Origin: Rotaria sp. Silwood1
Taxonomy: Eukaryota; Rotifera; Eurotatoria; Philodinida; Philodinidae
Direction of reading: 5' to 3'
Length of the DNA stretch: 64,000 bases
NCBI GenBank assembly: GCA_905250075.1
Contig: CAJNOP010000020.1
Location: 2,474,862-2,538,861, forward strand
Below, piece after piece: positions 13,456 through 24,764 of the stretch. Both the position numbers and the translations under genes were made by a program. Positions within the stretch are counted from its first letter, which is position 1; each line of letters starts with the position of its first letter. The notes beneath the pieces were generated by a model. It did no database searches, was not told where the DNA came from, and saw nothing but the letters and a program-made list of their open reading frames with translations.

Positions 13456-16400
13456 TAGTAGTAAAAATTTATATTCAAGATGTCAAGAATGATGAATATT
13501 AATCAACATAATATTATGTTGAGACTTACTGTTGATATAATAGATGTGTGATACAAACTTATTTAACAGTTAAATCAAAAAGAAGATAGAACGTCAGTAA
13601 AAAAAAAACAAGTTTGAAATGCAGAAATAAATAAGACACAGATCGTTTCATAGGCAATCGATCATTGATGAAAAATAATTGTAGTCTTGTAGAGTCTTTT
13701 TTCTTGACGTATTTTGTACCAATATTATAAGAATCAAGAGTGCATGTCATTTTGACATTTTAGCACCGAGAAAACTGTCAGACAAGCTTTTTAGTATCCG
13801 AAAATATAACGCTTTTATTTGCTGCATGGACTTTCATTCATCTGTAAACCATAACAATATCTATTCTTTTGGTATTTTCATTATTTTGATAATTAACTAA
13901 ATAAGTACACAGCTGTTTGCTAAAATTCACTTAAACAAACCAGTAGTTTTTTTAATCTATTGTTATATGAAATAGGTGATAGATTTCAAATTGTTGTACA
14001 AAGATATGACTTTATACAAATAGTTAATAACAAATTCTGTGCATCGAAGTAGAAAAGATCGACGAATGCATTCAGTATAAAATAAAAAAAGATTTATGAA
14101 TTAATATATTCATCGTCATAATAAGATGAAACTTTAAAAAACAAATGAAATCATATGTCTAATTCGAAGAGACATAATATTCTTAAACTTCTTTTTATTT
14201 TCCTTCAAGAAAATTTCACAAAAACAAGCGTTTAAAATAAGTTAATAGCTTCACATACACTAATAGTTTTCTTAAATAATTTATCAATGACAACACCAAT
14301 CAAACAAGACATCGATCAGTTCTAATAATCTGAATTTAAATCTAATAAGATATATTGGATACATTTCAAAAACATGAAATTAAAATTAGAAAATCAAAAG
14401 AAAAATGCTTAGTTAGTTTTAAATGAAAGAGTTTTAAAATGTTGATAATAATATTGTAGTAAAATTATACGTTTCCTCTACAAACGTTAGAATTTTTTCT
14501 ATTACTGCTCACAACAGTGAATCAATATATTTTTGAATAATATTCTAAAGCAAGCTCTGCAAATTCTTTTTTGTTGCAAACAACTGTATTGGTTTTACAT
14601 TAAGATTCCGTGGGGTGAAATAATCAAGATGCTGTATTAAGATTTGGCTTTTAAAATATTTTAAGCAACACGCAGATAGAATCTTAAATTGTATGAAGAC
14701 TGGCATCCATTTGACCGGTAGAAATAATGTTGATCATACAAAAATGTTGGGAAAATATTTTAGAATGTTGTTGAGAAAGAATATTAATGTTTTGTTCTTT
14801 CATCTTATCTATCGGTTCTTCTCTTTTGATCAATTCATAGTTTACTATAATAGATCAACAAAAAAATGGATAGCATAGACGAGCACAAAATCTAAGTATT
14901 CTGATTATTTGACTATCTTCTTAGCTCTTGTCATATAGAGAGAATATTGATTTAAACTTCTTTTTTTCCTGAGATACGATATTCACTCTGTCAAAAGTCT
15001 TGTTTGATATTTACAAAGTATAAATATTTGAGAAAAGATTCAATAGTCTTTTTTTTCAACAATGTTTTCACTTTTAATCTCTAAATGATTGACATTCTTA
15101 CGGCAATACATAAGTAGTGCCGGTAACAATTTTAATACTTTCTAGAAAATTTGAGACAATGTTTTTTATATGCGTACTCATGAGAAAAATAATGTTCTAT
15201 ATTTCTGAAATATTTCATTATTCTTAAGTGATATCATAATGATAAAATTTTGATAAGAACTGTTTGTTATGATATGTGACAATAATACTAAGAAAGAAAT
15301 GTGAATGAATACTTTGTGAAAAAGTTTTGATAAAAACATGATAAAAAACTGTGATTTTCATCTGTAGAAAGATGAGATAAATACTGATCAAATCATATAT
15401 TACAAGTTTTTCTAACCAGTTTTCTAAGAAAATGATGGAACAAAATTTTTTTACTATGACGCCTGAATGATTAAATCTTAATATTTAAGCCTTGTGCAAT
15501 TTTGAAATTGGCTTGCCTATTTAAATACATAACTGAGAATTGAAAATTCACACTTAGCAGCTCATAGAAAACATGGATTTTTGAAAAGACCGATTGAAAA
15601 CTTTACGAAATCAGATAAGAAAAACTATTGTATACGATTCAATTTGTCTTTATTGTCTCTTTCTAAGAGTGAAAGCCGAAGTCTCTCTATCTTGTTTTCA
15701 TCAGAAGTTATTGAAGAGATACTAATGCGTTGTGTTCTTTCTTTAAAATGGTCATTGCTGTCATCGTAACAGAATTGCATATCTTTCTTTGAAAGATTTG
15801 TAGAACACTCTAAAGTGTTGCTGATTCTTTGACTTTTTTATAGAATGGTTAAGAATGAAAAAGTCAGCTTATGCTGCCAATATTTACACATTTGAGTGTA
15901 TTTCTCAATCAAGCAAATACTTTTATCGAAATGTTTTTCGATCAAAAGCATAAATATCATAGTCACGTATTATAGAAAACGGCTCTTGTCGAAATTTTAC
16001 TATTATAAAATTAATTGAAGAATAATAAACTATTGCAAAAATACAGAGCATTTTGTGTAATGTCAACACAAAGAGAGAAAAGTTTCCTAAAGCTTTCTAC
16101 AAGGCACTAAAGTGTCACTGCCATTAGCATATTTCTCTAATGAGATAATGAAAAGAAGAACAAATTTTGGATTGTCGAACTCTTCACACTATTTTTAATG
16201 AATCTTTTTAAATAATCTTATATTAATAAAAGATCCTACCATCCGTATGATATGTTTTTGTCAAATTGTGTATTATTACTTTCATAAAAATAACAAACTA
16301 TATGGTTAATATGTAAATCAAATATATGCATCATAGTCAAAGGAGCATGATTACTTTGTATTTAAAAATTTTTATCATTTCTTTTATATTAAAAAGAAAT

Positions 16401-16742
16401 AATCGGTTTCATGTACTAAAGCTAAAAATCGGTACCATATTCATGATAGAAATATCGAAATTTCGAATTCGTCTCATAAATAAATTATATTTGAATATTT
16501 AAATCGAAATTAAAAAAATAATAATATAACCAAAAGGATTTCTATAATGGATGCACCAAAAGTTTTGCATCAGTTTTTTTTTTGTCTTCTTCATATCAAT
16601 GTATGAGTATTATTGAGAGTCAATTTTTTTTATTTAAAAAAAGAAACATTATATAATCTCTTCTACAAACTCTTTTTTTTTGCAAAATATGTTAGTTCGA
16701 CATATCAATTTTAAGTTACGTAAAATGTTCTACTCAGCGTGA

Positions 16743-16906
16743 AGGCTAAGAAGGTAGTGTCTCTACAAGAACCGGGTTGACCTTCGTGAAATTTGTGGTT
16801 ATTGTAGCACGTGCTATGTGTTTATACCTTCAAAAATAGGTGTTCACCTTCCTGCTGTGATAAACCGCTCATCCGGAAGGACAAGTCTAGATAAAATATT
16901 GGCTAC
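16743..16906 (+). repeat. Dispersed SINE-like repeat, copy 2
   Basis: Partner of the copy at 4325-4480. It opens with ggctaagaaggtagtg, which resembles a pol III A box. About 20 bp later comes gggttgacc, a degenerate B box. The shared body follows (gaaatttgtgg, ctatgtgtttata, tccggaagg, agataaaat). Both boxes in tRNA-like order support a tRNA-derived SINE; no terminal A-run or target duplication was confirmed. Confidence 0.5.
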
Positions 16907-18930
16907 GAACTCATTACTTTGATTCTTACAAAAGAACATGTTTGCAATATAAAAAAAAAGTACATGAAAAATAGAGATAAGAAATCTGGTTGTAGGCATT
17001 GATGAACCCTTCACGAACATTATAAAAGAAAATCATCTAACTAATTTTAACTTGCAAATTGTCGAAATGATAGCAAATATTCAAATTTCGAACTATAGTA
17101 AAGATGATTTTCGAAGAAGTATCGAAAAGTTCGTATAATTCTCTATAAAAACATGTTGTACTACGATTGTAATAATTGTTTGACACATGATCAAAATTAT
17201 GATTTTAAAATCGATAAAAATTCTGACGTCGCAAAATATTACTATTATTTTCTAAGAATATTATCGATAGACTTTTAAATCGACAATTTATTCATTTATT
17301 TTGATTACAATTTATTTCGAGTTAGAGAAAAAAAACAAAGCAAAATACACTTTTAAGAAAATTACAAAGTAGTCTCTCAGTCATTCAGTAATGATATTTT
17401 AAGAACAACAAAAAAAATTTATATTTTGATAGTTAATAAAAGACGTGAGTGATATGTTACGTGTCATTGTAATAAAACAAAATGTGTTAAAACTATTATT
17501 CACTAACTTAAGCAGATAGTTATAGAGTAATCTCATTGAGCTTCAGTTTTTTTGTTTGCTTTAATCTTCGGATTATTTGCTACATTGATCAATGTTAACA
17601 CATTTTACACTCATATATGGTTTTTAATATAATAATACTAGATAAATAAATCTTGTACAAATCTCGATTAATTATCTAATTGAGTTTCCTACTAAAAAAA
17701 AAATTTATTTATTAAGAATATAAATCATCATCATCATCATCATGATCACAGAAGAAAGATAAAAAATAAAAAAACCTTGATAGCTTTGTGTTTCACTCAT
17801 CAGGCTTCATAGAAACGGTCACTGAAAGGGGTAGTATGACATTCTTAAATGATTTGTAAAAGAACACACAGGTAGGCAATTTTTTTACAAAAAAAAAAGA
17901 TAGTACCTAGTAAGAATGGAGTAGGGTATCATGGCCTGTATTTCAAAGTACCTGGAAAACGATATGTATAGTATTTTTGAAATCTGACTCTTAGTCTATC
18001 ATGTAGCGATCTAATCAAGAGGTACTAGGATGGCTAAGCCCCACAACCACCGATCAAAGTCATGCCAGCTAAAATCTACTACCATCATTAGAAAGACTTT
18101 GGCTTTCAGAAAGCTTCGTCTTGTTAGACGCTTCACCGTTAAAACCCTAGTTACGCTACAAATATTATACTATAGAAAACATTTGATTGTATTAAATATA
18201 GAATAGATTTTTATTTTATTGTTTATTAAAAATTTCCAAAAGAACGATTTTACACATTATTTTATGTAAAAATAAAAAAAACTTTTGCTACGGACAATTA
18301 TCTTGATGACGATGCATACGTGTGAGCAATTATATAAATATACATTTTGACTCTATACAAAAAATATTTTATTGATTGTTTTTTTTTGTTATCTTTGTTT
18401 ATTTTTTGTCTTATGTTAGTTTGTAAAATAAATTATATTATTCATTATGCGATCGTTTACTTTCATAGTTTTTATGTTGACATTTATTTACATCTAATAA
18501 TTTTTCATAAACAGAGGCTTTTAATTAACTTTTTCCTTTCTTTTACATGACGTGTTCTGAACAAGGTTTTTGCGACCTCATAGTCACAACAACATTCTAT
18601 CTCTCAAAACAAAAAGTATGATGAGCATACAACCGTATATATTTATCGTCCTTTCAAGATACAGAACAGATAAAAAAGTGCATACTCAATATTTGAAAAG
18701 TGCGATCATCGTTATTATTGACAAAATCTGTCTTACTTGTTCGTGACTATTTAACCTTGATATGAAATACGTTTAATTTTCAAAAACTCTTGTAGTACTG
18801 GTGTGATCTTATCATTTTATTTATTTAATCATTCTATTAAATTTAATACCATTATATAAAACAAAAGACTATACATTTAAAAAATAAACAAATCAAAAGT
18901 ACTAAATATTTGACTTAATTAAAAAAATAA

Positions 18931-20668
18931 ATGTCTTCATTACAATCATCACCATCAATATTTCCACTACCATCCCCAAATCATACCGATGATTTATTTA
19001 AAAAATTTAAACTTAAAAATTATCGTACAATACAAACTATGAATGAAAATGATGATCAAATGAATGTGGATAGTTCTGATGAATCAACATCTTTATCTTT
19101 ATTAACTGAAGTTAGTGTTGAAGTAGATTTTGAAAAATATTATATGAAACAAAACTTACAATTAACTGATACAAAATCTCCTTCATGTTTATTAACACCA
19201 GATATTGATGATCTTCAACAGAAAGAAAAAAAACTTTTACAATCGCTTAATCCGATTGATTTGCAGGTTGATTAAAATATTAATAATCTAGAATTAAGTT
19301 TGTGTTTTTTTTTCTATTATTGTCTCTTTTTAGATTGCACAAGATCTATCATCAATTGAAAATCAAGCAAAACCAATGCAATATCAAAGAAAACCATATA
19401 TACAATGTGAAATTTGTCATGATAAAGCAACCGGAATACATTATGGTGTAACAACATGTGAAGGATGTAAAGGTATTTATATATTTAGATTTATTTTTTT
19501 TTTGCACAAAAAAGAATAACTTCCTTATTTGTTATTTTTGAAGGATTTTTTAAACGAACAGTTCAAAATAAAAAAATTTACCGTTGTATTAGAAATGGTT
19601 CATGTATAATTGATAAATTACAACGTAAACATTGTCAACACTGTCGTTTTACAAAATGTTTAGAAAAAGGTATGGTTATTGGAGCTGTTCGTTATGATCG
19701 AATGCCTGGTGGACGAACATCATCTAATCTTGCTCTATTATATAAAGTAAATATTTCTTTGAAAAGAAAAAAAAATTCAATTTTTTATTTTTGCGTAGTA
19801 TAATAAAGAAAAAAATAATTGTCAAAATCGACAAGAATTTAATAATTCACTTGAACAAATAATTATTTCTGATGTTGAACTTAAAACAAATATAGAAAAT
19901 CAATTAAATCAATCATTAGCTATACATTCAAATATTAAAGTTACATATAATTTTGATCAATTATCTATATTGAATACATTATTTGATCATTTAAAACCAT
20001 TAACTGATAGTTCAATACAATTAACAGATGAATTAATAAAAAAAACTTCACATTTATTAATTGATTCATTTATATCATGGTATCGTTCATTATCATTTTA
20101 TTCATTATTAAAATTTAATTTAAATCAATTTATATTAAAAAATCGTTGGTCAAAATATATTTTTTTAGCAATATGTCAATTTTTAGCAATAAGATATAAT
20201 CATATAAATTTAATATCATATGAACAATGTTTACAACGTTTAATTGAATATCAACAAAAACAAATACTTTCATCAATATCCTATGAAATTATTCATCAAT
20301 TTTTAAATTTTTTATTATATTTAATTAATATAAATTTAACAAATACAGAATTTACATTATTAAGTATATTAATTGTTATTCAATATGGTAAAAATTAAAA
20401 CATTTTTCTTATTCATTATAAAAAAAAATAATGATCTTTATTTTTATTTATAGACAAAACAAATACAACAATCGATCAAAATGATTTAATATCACTTGAA
20501 CAAGTTTATTTTAAAAGTTTACATGAATATGAAAATGAATTAGTTTCATGTAAAGCAATATATCGTTTAAATCAATTATTATATATACGTGAGCAAATCA
20601 ATCATTTAACAGAATTACTTCTTAAAGAAAGTCACTTTTTTTTTCCATATTTATTGATTCCTTATTAA
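18931..20668 (+). CDS. Nuclear receptor, NR6/HR4 (GCNF)-like
   Basis: DNA-binding transcription factor acting in the nucleus. Exons: 18931-19266, 19334-19472, 19544-19746, 19799-20387, 20454-20668; 493 residues. Residues 1-136 are an acidic, low-complexity N-terminal region. The two zinc fingers occupy about residues 137-203: finger 1 runs from [14 protein letters not shown] to P-box CEGCKGFFKR, finger 2 has the C-x5-C-x9-C-x2-C pattern ([21 protein letters not shown]). The C-terminal extension [11 protein letters not shown] plus LLYK resembles HR4 and GCNF (MPGGRN). NR5 members instead have P-box CESCKG and MRGGR. The remaining ~267 residues form a diverged ligand-binding domain with SFISWYRSL and [13 protein letters not shown]. 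The protein ends FFPYLLIPY without a clear acidic AF-2 helix. It converges on KICS2, whose stop is 118 bp away. Confidence 0.88.
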
Positions 20669-20785
20669 TTAATCATCTTTTTCTTTTCTTAATTATTGTT
20701 TTTTTTTTCCTATATGGTTTTGTAAATATATAAATGAAATAAAAAAATAAAATTCAATCAATATGTATACACATAAATATAAGTT

Positions 20786-23354
20786 TTATTTAGCAGCATT
20801 TTTAAAATATAATAATAAACGTGAACCTCGAAGTAAATCAAGTAATTCATTTAGAAAATTTATTATTGTTGTATCACGTTCTTGACGATGTGATGCAAAT
20901 ACAAGTGTAAGTGTTATACGTGGATCAATATTTTGAAGAAAATATGTTTTTGTTTGATTCTAAAATGCAAAAAAACAAAAAACAAATATGAATCGTTGTC
21001 TAGGCTAAAAAAAAACAAATTTTGGTCATAAATTATTGTTTATTTGTTTTTCTTTGACATTGAGTAGTTTTTTTTTAAACAGTGCTTTTCACAGTGAATA
21101 ATGTATGTTATATATGCACACTTGTATCAAGGTGAATAATCATATATAAGAATGACTTGTCATAGATAATTAAAATCTATTAAATGTTAAAGTAACCTGA
21201 CCCTGATGAAGAACATTACTTTTGTTCTATGAACGAAAGAGTTGTTGCCCTTACAATGATGTTCATTTTTTGACATTCATATCATAACCTACTTAAAAGA
21301 CTTTCAATACATAAAAAAAAGATCATGATAATAAAAACTCTATTATAAAAAAAGAGACTAATTTTATTCATATGTTCAACTTGTCAAAAAAAACTATTAG
21401 TAATTATGCTCAAGACATTTATTTTATCGTGGGAAGAATGTTTAGATCTTAATCTCTTTAGACAATGTTGTACCCTAAAAGATAATTCTATTTCAATTAT
21501 CTATTTTTATAAAGGCCTTTAGATAAGTTTGACACTGATAGTAAATATAATACATGTTTTTTTTTTGCCTCAATCGAAGATAAGAATTACATGTATATAT
21601 TATAATCATTCTTTTCATTTGGTTTTAAAATAGAAATAAACTACATACGGTATCTCCACTATAGAATATTTTTTCACCACTTGTTAACATTTCATGATTA
21701 ATTAAAGCTTTTGTAATCATTTGTTGTGCGATTTCATCTGTCTAAAAATAAAAGAAAATGATATAATTTTTTTTCTTGAATAAATTATTTTTCAACACAT
21801 CACGAACTGAATTTGGTTTATGTGGATAACCAAATATAATTTGATACGGTTTATTATCATTAAAAGATGTTACTGGTTGAATTAAATGATAATCAGCTAT
21901 AAAAAATAAAGATAAATATGTATTCAATTTGATAAAGAATCTTTTTTTTTTGTTTCTTTCGGTTACCTAATTGATCTATTTGACTAGAATATATGGGCTG
22001 TTTAGTTTTATGTAATATAAGTGTAATCCATTCAACATTTGAACGTCGATAGAATTGTGCAATACGTGCAGTAAATTCAGGATTTGTTTTTCCCATTGGT
22101 GTTTTAGCTTCTACACCACCATATTCATATAAAATATCATTGAAATAAAATGTAAACTTAAAAATGAAAACATTTCTTTTATTAGAAAATGTTTAAAAAA
22201 AAAGAACAATCAATATTACTTTTGCAACAAGTAATTCATGAAATTTTGAATAAAATGTATATAATGCTGGTTTAGTTGGTGATTTAAAAAAATTTAATGG
22301 ACTTGTACTTGATAATATAAAACGATGATTTGTATTTTGTTGATTTTCAATATTATCATGCCATTCTTTTAATACACAATGCATATTATGTAATGTTGAT
22401 ATACCATTCATATATTGATAATCAGCAATAAATACATATGATTGTATTAATAATAATAAACAATCGGTTTCATGTCTTAAAAAAAAAATAGTTTTTAAAT
22501 AAATTTATTTTCTTCAATTTTTATTTTTATTTACTTTAATAGTTGAAGTATTGGACTAAGTACAGAAATATTTAATGGAGACATATCAATTTGAGAGATA
22601 TGTGTAATTTCATCAATATAATTTTCTAGACGAACATTATGTTCATTACGTTTGACAGCACTAGAAATTTGTTCATATCTATAGTTTTAAATATAAAAAG
22701 AAAAAAACAAAATAATTATATTAATAAATATAAAAATATCATACATTACAATTTCATTAGATTTGTTCGAACATTAAGAAATGTAATAAGACCAGCAGTT
22801 AATTGTTGAATATAATTTGTTTCTTTTGTATCATCTGTCATCGATTGTGTTGTATTATTTTGTTTACTATTTGACTAAAACAAAACAACATAGTTTTACA
22901 AAAGAAAACAAAAAAAAAAAACCAAAACTTCAAAAAATTTACCTGTAGTTCAATTAATGACATATGAAGATCAGAATAACATTGAAGTAAAGATTTCTAT
23001 TAAAGAAAATAAAAATTTGAAATTAAAAAAACAAAAAAAAAAATTTAATTTTAAATTTCTATAACACATACATCTTTTCTAATAATACTCAAATTTCCTT
23101 TTGGACCAACAACAAAACCAAAATTATGATAAGTTCGTTCATATTGTACTAACATAACAAAATATTGAAGAAAATCACTATTCATTTTATTACCATCTTT
23201 TTCCTAAACAATTAATAAATGAAATTCAATTTTTAAATACAAAAAATTTTGTTTTTTTTTTCTGTTTACATACTAAAAGTTCTTTCGCTTTATCAAATGA
23301 TAAAATAGCTAAATAATTAAAATATCGTTCGTGTAAATTATCCCATTTAGTCAT
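20786..23354 (-). CDS. KICS2: KICSTOR complex subunit KICS2 (C12orf66 family)
   Basis: Component of KICSTOR, which in vertebrates tethers GATOR1 to the lysosome so that TORC1 switches off without amino acids or glucose. Exons: 23354-23274, 23203-23072, 22996-22943, 22874-22750, 22678-22535, 22475-22220, 22156-21967, 21896-21799, 21741-21649, 20959-20786; 448 residues, the family's usual size. Family matches: LAILSFDKAKE near the N-terminus, LLVAKFTFYFNDIL, TNPEFTARIAQFYRR, and C-terminal KTYFLQNIDP with RQERDTTIINFLNE. The exon 8 donor (gat|gtgttg at 21799) is weak; another phase-0 GT lies six bases earlier. Intron 9 is about 690 bp, the rest are short. A pyrimidine tract and AG end 7 bp before the ATG, and PBDC1 stops 102 bp upstream, so the mRNA may be trans-spliced from a shared transcript (inference). 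Confidence 0.92.
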
Positions 23355-23385
23355 TCTTATACTAAAAAAAAAACAAATAGAAAAT
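23355..23385 (-). promoter_or_regulatory. Candidate trans-splice (or 5' UTR) acceptor of KICS2
   Basis: On the minus strand a long T-run ends in ag (63-62 of 23363-23362) followed by tataaga and the start codon. A 7-base leader and only 102 bp to the previous gene's stop leave little room for a promoter, which points to trans-splicing. Confidence 0.5.
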
Positions 23386-23456
23386 AAAATATCTTTTTAT
23401 CATCATCGATCCTTTTTTTTTTTTTATTTTTATTTTAGAAGAACAAAAAACATTTA

Positions 23457-24370
23457 TCACAATTTTTTTGATCCATATAAATGACGAATAGAGTCATTAT
23501 ATCCTTCACGATTACGTGCGATTTCAATAGCATAAAATTGAATTCGTACAACTAAAATAAATTTCATAGAACAATTGATTTTTCAATCAAACCAAAAAAA
23601 AAAATAAATACTTACCTAGAAATGTATTTTCATTTGTATATTCACCTTTTGAATCTGTACGTACAAGTGTACCATAATTATATTCGTCAATCAAATCTCG
23701 AAATTCTTCACAAAATGGTCTCCATAACTAAGAATGAAAACAAAAAAAAAAAAAAAAACAATTTTATTTCTCTTTTTTAATTACTTGTTTTTCTTCGTTA
23801 GATTTAATTTTATTTTCATCAAGTACATCAATTTTAAAATCAGGAAATAATTCACGAAAACGAGAATATATTTGATCATCATGACGAGATAAACGTAATT
23901 GTTTTGGATCAACAGCACAAAGTAACTAAATAACAAGAAGATAAAAAATTTAAAGAAAAAAAAAAGAAAAATATTTTTCTTTTTGTTTACATTAAAATAT
24001 GTTTCAGCATGTTGAAATGCTTTCATTGCCCATTGTTGTTCAAGCATTGGCTAATGAAATATCAAGAATACTTATGTAATATTAATAAGAAAATCAATTT
24101 TTTTTTTAAATATTTTACATCATTCCCATAATCTTCAGCTGATGTTGATGGAAGAGTAACATTGGATCCTTGTTTATTATCCAAATCCTAAATAACTAAA
24201 AAAGTACAGATTATTCTCATTTAAAAATAATAATTAAACATTTTTTTTTGTATTATGAGAGATCTTCATCATTTAATATTCAATAGTTTCTATATGCTAC
24301 TTGCATAAAAGTAAGATTACATCAATTATCATACCAAATCATGTAAATTCGATGAATTTTCCATTGACAT
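23457..24370 (-). CDS. PBDC1: PBDC1 family protein (polysaccharide biosynthesis domain-containing 1)
   Basis: Small conserved eukaryotic protein of the PBDC1 family (yeast relative YPL225W); molecular function poorly defined. Exons: 24370-24335, 24187-24119, 24050-23991, 23925-23785, 23727-23616, 23551-23457; 170 residues. Nearly every block of the family is visible: AEDYGNDP, QQWAMKAFQHAETYFN, CAVDPKQLRLSRHDDQIY, LWRPFCEEFRDLIDEYNYGT, NENTF and VRIQFYAIEIARNREGYN near the C-terminus. It lacks the long charged C-terminal tail of mammalian PBDC1. An in-frame second ATG follows two codons after the first. It sits between SURF4 and KICS2 on the same strand, with a candidate acceptor (tactgtag) 6 bp before the ATG. 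Confidence 0.93.
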
Positions 24371-24764
24371 AAATATCTACAGTAATGAAACAAAACTTAC
24401 ACATTACTTTTCATTGTTCAAATAAAATACATTATAAAACAAACACAATTTTAAACCAATATAGATAATATTTATTAAGTTGTATTGTTTTTTAAATAAC
24501 ATAAATTAAGAACTTGATTTGACAAGAACAAGAAAAAAAAAACAATAGCAAATACATACGCACAACACAAAATGAGTACACAACAAACATCCTAAATAAA
24601 TATCTACTTATCTCTTATTGCTTTTTTTTTTTTTAAATTAGATGGATAATATAAAGTGTTTATAATACGTGACACATTGACAAAAGAAAAGAAAAAAAAA
24701 AGAAAAATGATAGTTCTACATTTGTTGTTATAATTATTATTAGTAGTAATTTGGTCCCTCTAAT

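Larger units (their letters stand above)
12685..18930. other. Gene-free region between RIBC2 and the nuclear receptor gene
   Basis: About 6.2 kb with no supported gene. It contains a perfect three-unit heat shock element motif at 13443-13455, a SINE-like repeat copy at 16743-16906, an (atc)n run near 17728-17742, and a less A+T-rich patch at 17800-18160. Open frames here are short and low-complexity. Confidence 0.6.

Noticed and set aside
18931..20668. NR5 (FTZ-F1) assignment of the nuclear receptor
   Set aside because: P-box is CEGCKG rather than CESCKG, and the extension reads MPGGR rather than MRGGR; some NR5-like residues remain, so this is kept as an uncertainty.
20786..24370. KICS2 and PBDC1 exons as one fused gene
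   Set aside because: PBDC1 has its own stop (23459-23457) after the full family C-terminal block, and KICS2 has its own ATG with a family-typical N-terminus.
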